Of a stretch of 10,926 nucleotides of DNA, positions 1-5,982 are shown one piece after another (positions within the stretch are counted from its first letter, which is position 1; every line of letters begins with the position of its first letter). This stretch comes from Candidatus Marinamargulisbacteria bacterium (GTDB taxonomy: Bacteria > Margulisbacteria > Marinamargulisbacteria > UBA817). The notes beneath the pieces were generated by a model. The model was not told the origin of the DNA and did not search any database. It saw only the letters and a list, made by a program, of their open reading frames with translations. A program made the position numbers and the translations under genes. The stretch spans positions 1-10,926 of the forward strand of contig JALQXX010000038.1 of NCBI GenBank assembly GCA_023262965.1. Reading direction: 5' to 3'.

Positions 1-161
1 TGGGCTCGTTATGTCAATTTATTATGCAGACCTCATACTACTGACCATCGTTTGTGGGTAACTTGTATCATAGTGCTATCTCAGTTTACAAAACATATGT
101 TTTATGATAGTTTTTAATAAACAAAAATTTTTGGCGAAATGGGTCATAAGCAGGAGTATGT
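1..161. other. AT-rich upstream edge, no convincing gene
   Basis: This stretch lies before the first lipoprotein gene. Plus frame 1 is open from base 1 to a TAA at 115-117 (38 codons) and could be the tail of a gene outside the window. The reading uses rare codons and resembles no family I know, and an open run of this length is easily due to chance. A weak sigma-70-like pair (CTGACC at 41-46, TATCAT at 66-71) has a 19-bp spacer, which is too long to trust. A 14-bp palindrome is listed separately. The ribosome binding site of the next gene (AGGAG, 152-156) is at its right end. Confidence 0.4.
90..103. promoter_or_regulatory. 14-bp perfect palindrome, possible operator
   Basis: AAAACATATGTTTT is a perfect palindrome 58 bp before the first lipoprotein start. 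Position and symmetry would suit a dimeric repressor or activator, but AT-rich palindromes of this size can arise by chance and no regulator is encoded in the window. Confidence 0.25.
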
Positions 162-962
162 ATGAAAAAATTTGTATTGGCAGTAATGATTGGTATGGGG
201 ATTTTGGGTGGGTGTTCAAAACCCAAAGAGTCGCCGCGATATACTGCCTCGCAAGACGAGGTGGCCGCACCCAACGAGTCCCCGCGATACACTGCCTCAC
301 AAGACGAGGTGGCCGCATTTGAGTTATTGAATAATCAGGTCAATTTTTTTGATGGCGAAGGCAAGGTGATCCAATATGAGTATGGGCCGAATCCGACCGA
401 TATAAAGGTAGGGGATACGGTTACGTATTCTGTGTTGTTTTTATGTGATATTTCATTAGAGGGTGGGACCGCCTTAAATATTGATCAAAAAGCTGTTTTT
501 AATATAAGTAATGTTTGCAAGCTTGTTAAACGGAACGGGAACCGTAGTGAAGATAAAGTGATTTTGACGGATAATTCGAATGATTGTGGCGTTGGTGTGG
601 ATGGAGGAGGGCCTAAAAGTAATCGGTATCCCGTTGAAACTATTCCTGCAGATAAGCCTGGCTACGAAATCTATTCAGAACACACCGTGATGTCTATTAG
701 CCAAAAATTAAAATTTTCAACGATTGAAAAGCCCTTCTTATTGGTGAGTACCGTGAGTGATGCTGATTTATGGGATGTTGTTGAAACGGCCGATGCGGTT
801 TCGTGCGATGACCCTAATGGCGTATTCGTTTTTAATTTTTTAACAGATGATGGCATACCGGTATATTCGGCTGAAAACCGCACAGTCCCCATGAAAATTC
901 TTTATTTTAAACTAACCAATGGTAACGATACTAACGATACGTATATAAAAACCTGCCTTTAA
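162..962 (+). CDS. secreted lipoprotein of unknown function with tandem-repeat tether
   Basis: The product has 266 residues. The start is ATG 162, with AGGAG at 152-156 giving a 5-base spacing. Residues 1-17 form a type II signal peptide: MKK, a hydrophobic stretch, then the lipobox LGGC at 15-18. Lipidation would fall on Cys18, with Ser at +2, which in proteobacteria favours the outer membrane. Right after the anchor lie two copies of a 16-residue unit (residues 21-36 and 37-52) with core SPRYTASQDEVAA, probably a flexible tether. The remaining ~210 residues look beta-rich and contain five more cysteines (95, 119, 142, 215, 265), so disulphides are possible. I recognise no domain. The signal peptide closely matches that of the next gene, suggesting related lipoproteins. 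The gene is AT-rich except for the repeat. No terminator follows it, so some transcripts may run into the next gene. Confidence 0.85.
   Translation: MKKFVLAVMIGMGILGGCSKPKESPRYTASQDEVAAPNESPRYTASQDEVAAFELLNNQVNFFDGEGKVIQYEYGPNPTDIKVGDTVTYSVLFLCDISLEGGTALNIDQKAVFNISNVCKLVKRNGNRSEDKVILTDNSNDCGVGVDGGGPKSNRYPVETIPADKPGYEIYSEHTVMSISQKLKFSTIEKPFLLVSTVSDADLWDVVETADAVSCDDPNGVFVFNFLTDDGIPVYSAENRTVPMKILYFKLTNGNDTNDTYIKTCL
222..317 (+). repeat. two 48-bp GC-rich tandem repeats inside a lipoprotein gene
   Basis: Units 222-269 and 270-317 are 48 bp each, in frame, and differ at four positions. Three differences are silent (TCG/TCC, TAT/TAC, TCG/TCA) and one changes Lys to Asn (AAA/AAC). G+C is 30 and 31 of 48 bases, well above the surrounding gene. 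Unit 1 contains a small hairpin, CCTCG-CAAGA-CGAGG (246-260); in unit 2 one base change breaks the outer-loop pair. Several other reading frames also lack stops across both units. The unit could be a minisatellite born in the gene or a short dispersed element inserted and then duplicated; the window has no further copy. Confidence 0.9.
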
Positions 963-1005
963 GGGTAGCATTAATCGATATGCAGAATAAAAAACGACAA
1001 GTATG

Positions 1006-1034
1006 TTGACATTGTAACCGCATTTCATTACTAT
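1006..1034 (+). promoter_or_regulatory. sigma-70-type promoter of second lipoprotein gene
   Basis: The -35 box TTGACA (1006-1011) matches the consensus exactly. A 17-bp spacer follows, then TACTAT (1029-1034), which matches 4 of 6 positions of the -10 consensus. Transcription would begin near 1041, giving a leader of about 78 nt before ATG 1119. This is the best promoter in the window and suggests that the second lipoprotein is expressed independently of the first. Confidence 0.65.
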
Positions 1035-1118
1035 TAAATCTGAAAATAATTTTAGGTGCAATTGCGCTTGGTAAAGGAGTAAAAATTGAAAAAAAATAAT
1101 AAAAAAAGGGAGTATACA

Positions 1119-1961
1119 ATGAACATAAAAAAAGGAATATTGCTAGCTATGGTCGGTGTTGGTATTTTGGGAGGCTGTTCATCGGATGATGACGATGCGA
1201 CTGCGACTGTGTCTGCCCCGATTAAATTAACATTGCAGGGTGCTAGTGCTTCGGAACTAAATACCGATGGTCAAAAACTTTCTGTTTTTATTGTAGGTAA
1301 AAACACTAAAGGTGATGCTGTGTATTTTGATGTTTCTGAAAATACACCTGTAGATGACGGTGCAAAAGGGGTTGTAAATCTTGATTTGGGAAGTATAAAG
1401 TCATCTTACGGGGATCTATTGGTAGATGGTAATTATCAAGTCGTTGCAACGCTTTTGAAGGAGACTGCTTTGCAGTATGGAATTAAAGCCTTGGATTTGA
1501 AGTTTGCTACAGCTAATACGGATGCTACTATTGAAGTAGGTGCTTCAGCAAGATGTATTAGTACTGTTACATATGCCAATACATCTGAATTAACAGAGCC
1601 AGGCGTTGTTGCATCTATTCCTACACCTTCAGCTGGCGTTGAAGCTGGTGGATGGTATGGGCACATAGCATCACTTTATGGTGTAGATGCTTATAATGCA
1701 GTTGCTGAAGACTCTAATGATGGGACTACTGATAATAAAGCAACAATTACATTTAATTGTCCTAAAGTAGACGTTGGTGGTTTGGAAACCGGTTATACCA
1801 CTAAAACTGTGTTTAACCCAACGTTTATTGTATCGGGTAAACCAACGGCTGATAATACAGCTACAGCTACAACTTTTGACCCTGTTCAATTAATAGATGC
1901 TGTTGGTACAGAAATTGACCTCAATGTCACTGCAATTGACGTATCATTTCCAGATTCCTAA
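1119..1961 (+). CDS. secreted lipoprotein of unknown function
   Basis: The product has 280 residues from ATG 1119, which has AGGGAG at 1107-1112 before it. An in-frame TTG at 1086, with its own AAGGAG at 1074-1079, would add 11 mostly Lys/Asn residues. I prefer the ATG because it gives a standard type II signal peptide: MNIKKG, a hydrophobic stretch, and lipobox LGGC at 17-20. Lipidation would be on Cys20, with Ser at +2, followed by the acidic run SSDDDD. The mature part is low in aromatics, rich in Thr, Ala, Asp and Val, and looks like beta-sandwich material; it has only two further cysteines (146 and 214). I recognise no domain. The last seven signal-peptide-region residues, GILGGCS, are identical to those of the preceding lipoprotein. 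It has its own promoter upstream and an intrinsic terminator 43 bp downstream, so it is a self-contained transcription unit. Confidence 0.85.
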   Translation: MNIKKGILLAMVGVGILGGCSSDDDDATATVSAPIKLTLQGASASELNTDGQKLSVFIVGKNTKGDAVYFDVSENTPVDDGAKGVVNLDLGSIKSSYGDLLVDGNYQVVATLLKETALQYGIKALDLKFATANTDATIEVGASARCISTVTYANTSELTEPGVVASIPTPSAGVEAGGWYGHIASLYGVDAYNAVAEDSNDGTTDNKATITFNCPKVDVGGLETGYTTKTVFNPTFIVSGKPTADNTATATTFDPVQLIDAVGTEIDLNVTAIDVSFPDS

Positions 1962-1977
1962 AGCTAGCTAAAAACCT

Positions 1978-2000
1978 GATTAACACAACATTTGTTAATC
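1978..2000 (+). other. hairpin preceding the terminator
   Basis: GATTAACA (1978-1985) and TGTTAATC (1993-2000) form a perfect 8-bp inverted repeat with a 7-base loop. It lies just before the GC-rich terminator hairpin and has no T-run of its own. It may protect the 3' end of the lipoprotein mRNA or form part of a two-hairpin terminator. Confidence 0.5.
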
Positions 2001-2004
2001 ATCA

Positions 2005-2028
2005 AAAACGGCCCGAAAGGGCCGTTTT
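2005..2028 (+). terminator. intrinsic terminator after the lipoprotein genes
   Basis: AAAACGGCCC (2005-2014), loop GAAA (2015-2018) and GGGCCGTTTT (2019-2028) form a perfect 10-bp stem with a GAAA tetraloop and a short T-run. The flanking A-run and T-run are nearly symmetric, so it could also terminate transcription from the other strand. It separates the lipoprotein block from the heptose genes. Confidence 0.9.
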
Positions 2029-2161
2029 CTCTATATATCGCCTTCCCAAAAAACACCCAGCCCTCACATTAGGCGCAACATCACAACACAAACGACACAT
2101 GATATCGCTAACCCAACCAGACGCCTTACCCAATATGTGAAACAGAATAGGGGCACACCCA

Positions 2162-2191
2162 TTGTCAAATTCCCACCATTACACGTATTGT
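2162..2191 (+). promoter_or_regulatory. possible promoter directly abutting rfaE1 (leaderless)
   Basis: TTGTCA (2162-2167, 5 of 6 matches to -35) and TATTGT (2186-2191, 4 of 6 matches to -10) are 18 bp apart. Transcription would start at about 2198, the A of the proposed rfaE1 ATG, so the mRNA would be leaderless. This agrees with the lack of a Shine-Dalgarno sequence before that ATG. If translation instead starts at TTG 2162, these boxes lie within the gene and mean nothing. Confidence 0.3.
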
Positions 2192-2197
2192 AATAGA

Positions 2198-3160
2198 ATG
2201 ATACCATCGCTTATTTCGCCATTGATTCGGATTTTGGTTGTGGGGGACATTATGCTCGACCAGTATTATTGGACAAGCGTCGAGCGCATATCCCCCGAAG
2301 CCCCGGTTCCGGTATGCCGCATGCAGCGCGTTACCGCCACACTGGGGGGTGCCGCTAATGTGGCGAATAATATCCGTGCCTTTGGGGCCAAGGCGGGCTT
2401 AGTGGGTGTTGTGGGGCAGGACCCCCATGCCGATACCCTGCATCAATTAATGACAACGGCGGGCATGGACGCCACAGGGGTGCAGGCCGTAGCGTCGATG
2501 CCAACCATTTGCAAAACACGGGTGATGGGGAATGGGCAACAGCTGTGCCGAATTGATGATGAGCCGGCCAAGGTTGATGCCCAGGACTCGGCATGGGAGA
2601 CACGGCTAATCGCCGATCTGGTGGCGCGTATTCAGACGGTGGATGCCGTTGTGGTATCCGATTATAACAAAGGGATGATCACCCCAACACGCATGCGCGC
2701 CATTGTGGATGCGGCGGCCAAACAAAATCGGCCGGTTATTGTGGATCCCAAAGGCAGTAACCCGGCCCTGTATGAAGGAGCCTCGTTTTTAACACCCAAC
2801 CAACGGGAGTTTTATCAATTGGCCGGCCTCGATAGCGGAGCGGATGCCGATACCGTTGCCCAGGCCGCACAAACCATGATTCAGACCCATCGGTTTCAGG
2901 GTTTGCTGGTTACACGAAGTCATGAAGGCATGTCGATATACACCCCCACGGCCATCGATCATGTCCCCACCAAGGCCCGGGATGTGTACGATGTGTCGGG
3001 TGCCGGCGATACGGTTGTGGCCGCGCTGGCGGTGGGATTGGCGTCAAAATGGCCGATTATGGATACGGTGCATTTTGCAAATGTGGCGGCCGGGGTGGTG
3101 GTGTCCAAACGCGGAACGGCCACGGCTACTTTAGCCGAAATACAGGCGTATGCAGTATAA
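2198..3160 (+). CDS. rfaE1: D-glycero-beta-D-manno-heptose-7-phosphate kinase
   Basis: This is a PfkB/ribokinase-family sugar kinase equivalent to the N-terminal domain of HldE. It makes heptose 1,7-bisphosphate from heptose 7-phosphate with ATP in the cytoplasm, a step towards ADP-heptose for LPS core or heptosylated proteins. From ATG 2198 it has 320 residues. Signatures: VVGDIMLDQYYW (14-25), RISPEAPVPV (30-39), GGAANVANNI (50-59), DYNKGMIT (155-162), VDPKGS (182-187), LTPNQREF (198-205), and the ATP/catalytic DVSGAGDT (265-272) with Asp271 as the expected base. An in-frame TTG at 2162 with AGGGG 8 bases upstream would add 12 residues. I chose ATG 2198 because the distance to the GD motif then matches HldE. 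No Shine-Dalgarno sequence precedes it. The gene overlaps rfaE2 by 11 bp, which implies co-translation. Confidence 0.95.
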   Translation: MIPSLISPLIRILVVGDIMLDQYYWTSVERISPEAPVPVCRMQRVTATLGGAANVANNIRAFGAKAGLVGVVGQDPHADTLHQLMTTAGMDATGVQAVASMPTICKTRVMGNGQQLCRIDDEPAKVDAQDSAWETRLIADLVARIQTVDAVVVSDYNKGMITPTRMRAIVDAAAKQNRPVIVDPKGSNPALYEGASFLTPNQREFYQLAGLDSGADADTVAQAAQTMIQTHRFQGLLVTRSHEGMSIYTPTAIDHVPTKARDVYDVSGAGDTVVAALAVGLASKWPIMDTVHFANVAAGVVVSKRGTATATLAEIQAYAV

Positions 3161-3620
3161 CGCGGATACGATTTCGGGGTATGTCGCCACCTGTTCGGGT
3201 CTGTCCTTGGTGTTCACCAATGGCTGTTTCGATATATTGCATCCGGGGCATATTCAGTATTTGGCGGCGGCGAAAGCCCTGGGCGATCGATTGATTGTGG
3301 GCATCAATTCCGATGACTCGGTCCGAAAACTCAAAGGCCCGCATCGCCCCATTCACCATCAGGCCTTTCGAATGACCATGGTAGCGGCATTGCGATCGGT
3401 GGATGCGGTGGTGTTGTTTGACGAAGCCACCCCAACGCGGTTGCTGAGGATTATTAAGCCCCATATTCATGTAAAAGGAGGGGATTACACGCCCACCGAT
3501 TTACCCGAGTATGATACCGTTGTGGCCTATGGCGGCCAGGTGCGCTGCTTGGCCTTTGTACCCGGTTATTCGACAACAGCCATCATTCAGCAGATCCAGC
3601 AAATACCGGCAACCGAATGA
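3150..3620 (+). CDS. rfaE2: D-glycero-beta-D-manno-heptose 1-phosphate adenylyltransferase
   Basis: This nucleotidyltransferase, equivalent to the C-terminal domain of HldE, converts heptose 1-phosphate and ATP to ADP-heptose. The protein has 156 residues, the usual size of the stand-alone enzyme. Visible are the TNGCFDILHPGH signature (23-34) with the HxGH active-site motif at 31-34, VGINSDDSVRKLKG (50-63), KGGDYT (109-114), and the C-terminal STTAIIQQIQ (141-150), which matches HldE closely. ATG 3150 lies inside the end of rfaE1, so translation is probably coupled to it. In many proteobacteria the two activities are one fused protein; here they are two adjacent genes. The intermediate phosphatase (GmhB) and isomerase (GmhA) are not in the window. 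No intrinsic terminator follows; the next spacer holds an inverted repeat. Confidence 0.95.
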   Translation: MQYNADTISGYVATCSGLSLVFTNGCFDILHPGHIQYLAAAKALGDRLIVGINSDDSVRKLKGPHRPIHHQAFRMTMVAALRSVDAVVLFDEATPTRLLRIIKPHIHVKGGDYTPTDLPEYDTVVAYGGQVRCLAFVPGYSTTAIIQQIQQIPATE

Positions 3621-3636
3621 TGGGGTACGTTCCTTA

Positions 3637-3705
3637 GGGGGGCACGGGTCTGAAGACACTGTTGGCCAACCGATTGTTTAGAGGTTTAAAAGAGGAGTGC
3701 CCCCC
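3637..3705 (+). other. long inverted repeat, possible structured RNA or small element
   Basis: GGGGGGCAC (3637-3645) pairs perfectly with GTGCCCCCC (3697-3705), enclosing 51 nt. The interior contains GTCT-GA-AGAC (3648-3657), the palindrome GTTGGCCAAC (3661-3670), and AACC (3668-3671) facing GGTT (3683-3686). As RNA this could fold as a closed multi-branch structure. No T-run follows, so it is not a standard terminator. It resembles no riboswitch or small RNA family I can recall. A miniature transposon-like element with 9-bp terminal repeats is an alternative, but I see no target-site duplication. Confidence 0.45.
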
Positions 3706-3782
3706 ATATCAACGTAATCAGAGTTTCCCACTTTTTAAAAAATTGAAACATGGAAATTTATATCATCTTTTTAATGCACAAA

Positions 3783-3794
3783 TGGTACTATAAG
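3783..3794 (+). promoter_or_regulatory. possible extended -10 promoter of the DegV-like gene
   Basis: TGGTACTAT (3783-3791) fits an extended -10 element, and TATAAG (3789-3794) overlaps it as an alternative -10 with 5 of 6 matches. I see no good -35 box at the right distance. Transcription would begin at about 3798-3801, almost at ATG 3802, so the mRNA would be nearly leaderless. The absence of a Shine-Dalgarno sequence before that ATG fits. Such short AT-rich matches are common by chance. Confidence 0.3.
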
Positions 3795-3801
3795 TAGTAG
3801 C

Positions 3802-5541
3802 ATGTCGCGGTTTGAGTTCATGTATAATAATGAAATTGATGGTTTACGTCAAAATATGCTCGGGGTGTCGCCGGTTGGTGCGGACGCCAATCAATCAAAG
3901 GCCGCCACATTGGATGCGCTTCGTTCCATTCAAAAATTGCAAACCAAACAAGTAACCCAATCCTTAAATGCGGCCGATGTGCACACGTTGGTGGGGTTAC
4001 TGGCCAATCCTGATACGCATGAATTTGATAATTTGGTGGTCAATATGCTCATTGGGGTGGATGACGCGTTATTGGATGGGGTGTCCTTGGAATTATTGCA
4101 AATTATTGCCGATGAATTGGGTGGTGATCCGCGCATAGATAGCGCATTTTTGCAGCAGCTCATTAGTCGACTCGATGTGGTCATTAAAAATAGCCCCAAT
4201 CGGGAGGCCCTGTCCAAGGCCCTTCACACCATTATACATCGCAAGGCCTCAGAAACTGTTGATGCCACCGATACACAGGCCATTATTCAAGCCATCCGGG
4301 ACGACATGCGTGAATTGGAAGCATTGCAGCAAATAACCATTACGCAGGGGCTGGGAGAACTGTCTCAGGGCGTGGGGATTGCCGATATGCCGGCACCAAC
4401 CGTGATTCCTTCCACAACAACCGATGGGGTTGGCGGGCTCAATGTTTGGCAGTTAGCGGGATTGGATGGCACCGATGAATTGGTATTTGCACCCAAGGCT
4501 GACCGTGTCATTAATAAAGAAAAGGGGATCGCCATTGAATTCGGGCCCGATAAGAGTGTGATTGCCGATATCACACTAAACGCCGATGACCGTATTGTGG
4601 GGTACGCCAAAGCGCATGGTGTTGCTGGGGAAGTCGAGCCTGTTGAATTGGACAGTCAATTTATTACCGCCATTGTTCAAATTGGGCGTATTCAGCCCCT
4701 GTTGCTTATTTCGGAAATTGCCACACAATGGATCGTTCAAATGAACCAAAAAGCGAATGTAAAAACACCCCCATTTCCAGTTGCCATTGTTACCGATAAT
4801 GTGGTGTCGTTACGGGATATTGACCCGGTGGAGTACATTCGAACAGTGCCTGAATCCGATCACCCGCAATACGCTATCTATGAAATTTATAAGGAATTGT
4901 ATGATGAAGGATATCACACCATTATATCGTTGCATCTTAATCCCAATCTCAAAAAATCCTATGCAGCCGCCAAGGCCGCCAAACAGCAAATCGACCGGCA
5001 AAATCCGGAGGATTTGGATATTTATGTGCACAACACCAATGCCAATGGCGTGGGGTTGGGACTCATGATCTACGAGTTGGTGTCCGCTATTAAAATCCAA
5101 GTACCCCCTTTGGAAGTCAACCAGCTCGCCGAGCGGTTGGTTAAAAGCTACCGTCATTGGGTATGTCCTCTGGATAGCGACTTTTTAAAAAACCATTCAT
5201 GGGCGATGAATTTAGCGGATACTCAAAAGAAAGTGCAAATGCGGTTATTTCATTTTACACCCGTGATTGAGTTGGACCGAAAATTAACCATTATTAGTGT
5301 ATCATCGTCTAAAGAAGCCGCCTTATCCGTGTTGGTATCATTGATTGAAAAACGGGTTCAATCATCGCGACGGCCGATCACTCGAATTGGCGTGGAATAT
5401 CGGGGTGTTTTTCGGGATGCCATACGCATCCGCAATCAAATAGGCGCCATGTATCCCAATATAACGGTGACGCTGCAGTCGGTAGGCCAATTAACCACCC
5501 AATTTTTTGGTGCCGAATTGGTAGGCATTTGCGTTATTTAA
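3802..5541 (+). CDS. DegV/FakB-like protein with unfamiliar N-terminal half
   Basis: The protein has 579 residues, about twice the size of a usual DegV protein (~280). Residues 327-579 follow the DegV/FakB order: VAIVTDN (327-333), a short segment, TVPESD (348-353) where family members have TSxPS, YDEGYHTIISLHLNPNL (367-383), DIYVHNTNANGVGLGL (406-421), FTPVIELDRKL (485-495), and a C-terminal VTLQSVGQLTTQFFGAELVG stretch matching the usual end. FakB proteins bind fatty acids for phosphorylation by FakA; that this one binds lipid is inference. Several ligand-site residues differ (DS to NT, TSxPS to TVPES), and the usual ~50 residues between TDS and TSxPS are cut to about 17. Residues 40-185 are probably helical and residues 225-320 mixed; I recognise neither, and I see no DhaL (FakA-type) signature. 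No signal peptide is present. The last 51 bp overlap tsaE in antisense. The start lacks a Shine-Dalgarno sequence; Met7 is an alternative. Confidence 0.7.
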   Translation: MSRFEFMYNNEIDGLRQNMLGVSPVGADANQSKAATLDALRSIQKLQTKQVTQSLNAADVHTLVGLLANPDTHEFDNLVVNMLIGVDDALLDGVSLELLQIIADELGGDPRIDSAFLQQLISRLDVVIKNSPNREALSKALHTIIHRKASETVDATDTQAIIQAIRDDMRELEALQQITITQGLGELSQGVGIADMPAPTVIPSTTTDGVGGLNVWQLAGLDGTDELVFAPKADRVINKEKGIAIEFGPDKSVIADITLNADDRIVGYAKAHGVAGEVEPVELDSQFITAIVQIGRIQPLLLISEIATQWIVQMNQKANVKTPPFPVAIVTDNVVSLRDIDPVEYIRTVPESDHPQYAIYEIYKELYDEGYHTIISLHLNPNLKKSYAAAKAAKQQIDRQNPEDLDIYVHNTNANGVGLGLMIYELVSAIKIQVPPLEVNQLAERLVKSYRHWVCPLDSDFLKNHSWAMNLADTQKKVQMRLFHFTPVIELDRKLTIISVSSSKEAALSVLVSLIEKRVQSSRRPITRIGVEYRGVFRDAIRIRNQIGAMYPNITVTLQSVGQLTTQFFGAELVGICVI

Positions 5542-5982
5542 GGCGGTGAATATCGAATCGAGTCGGTGAGGGTCGCCGGTTATGGTAATGGTACGTGCAT
5601 CGGGTGAACTGACCACAAATGTGAGGGTAATATCGGCGGTGATCTGCGTGGTTTTTTCCAGCCATTCAATACAGACCAATGTTTGAGGTCCGTAATAGCT
5701 TGGAATGTCCAGTAACGAGATATCCATATCGGTATCCAATCGGTACAAATCACTGTGGATGACCGTTAATGTGGGCGTTGTGTAACGCTGAATTAAGGCG
5801 TATGTAGGGGAATGAATGCCGGAAATACCCAAGGCTTCACCCACATAACGCATACAGGTGGTCTTTCCGCTGCCCATAGGCCCATTCAAGCCAATGACCA
5901 TTGGGGGCGTCACTGTGGGGGCCAGTACGGCGGCAAAGGCCTGTAAGTCGGATTCGGTGGTGATGGCGATGTTAATAGCCAT
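5491..5982 (-). CDS. tsaE: tRNA t6A biosynthesis ATPase TsaE
   Basis: TsaE is the small P-loop ATPase that works with TsaB and TsaD to place threonylcarbamoyl on adenosine 37 of ANN-decoding tRNAs. The protein has 163 residues from ATG 5982, normal for the family. Visible are Walker A GPMGSGKTT (34-42), SPTYALIQRY (58-67) in the place of the family's SPTF motif, HSDLYR (76-81) and IEWLEK (105-110). An upstream in-frame ATG at 6015 would add 11 residues and enlarge the overlap with folK; I prefer 5982 because MAINIAIT begins where the family does. It overlaps the end of folK by 11 bp and has no Shine-Dalgarno sequence, so coupled translation is likely. It is the last gene of the minus-strand run; its 3' end overlaps the convergent DegV-like gene by 51 bp and no terminator is visible. 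Confidence 0.93.
   Translation of the reverse strand: MAINIAITTESDLQAFAAVLAPTVTPPMVIGLNGPMGSGKTTCMRYVGEALGISGIHSPTYALIQRYTTPTLTVIHSDLYRLDTDMDISLLDIPSYYGPQTLVCIEWLEKTTQITADITLTFVVSSPDARTITITGDPHRLDSIFTALNNANAYQFGTKKLGG

Noticed and set aside
1-117. Open plus-strand frame from the window edge, possible tail of an upstream gene
   Set aside because: Only 38 codons, rare codon use and no recognisable sequence; an open run this long is readily due to chance.
222-317. Possible CRISPR-like array
   Set aside because: There are only two units, they are directly adjacent without spacers, and they lie in frame inside a coding gene.
76-322. Open frames on both strands over the start of the first lipoprotein gene
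   Set aside because: They owe their length to the stop-free repeat, lack ribosome sites and compete with a clear lipoprotein reading.
923-940. Perfect 9-bp tandem repeat TAACGATAC in the first lipoprotein gene
   Set aside because: Two short in-frame copies (Asn-Asp-Thr twice) near the C-terminus; too small to infer more than local slippage.
2099-2140. 13-residue open frame before rfaE1, possible leader peptide
   Set aside because: No ribosome site, no run of regulatory codons and no attenuator after it.
3126-3470. 114-codon minus-strand frame opposite rfaE1/rfaE2
   Set aside because: It is antisense to the conserved rfaE2 active-site region and unlike any family I know.
3637-3705. Intrinsic terminator for rfaE2
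   Set aside because: The stem closes a 51-nt interior and no T-run follows; other explanations are listed as a finding.
4810-5157. 115-codon minus-strand frame opposite the DegV-like gene
   Set aside because: No ribosome site, and the opposite strand carries the recognisable DegV motifs.
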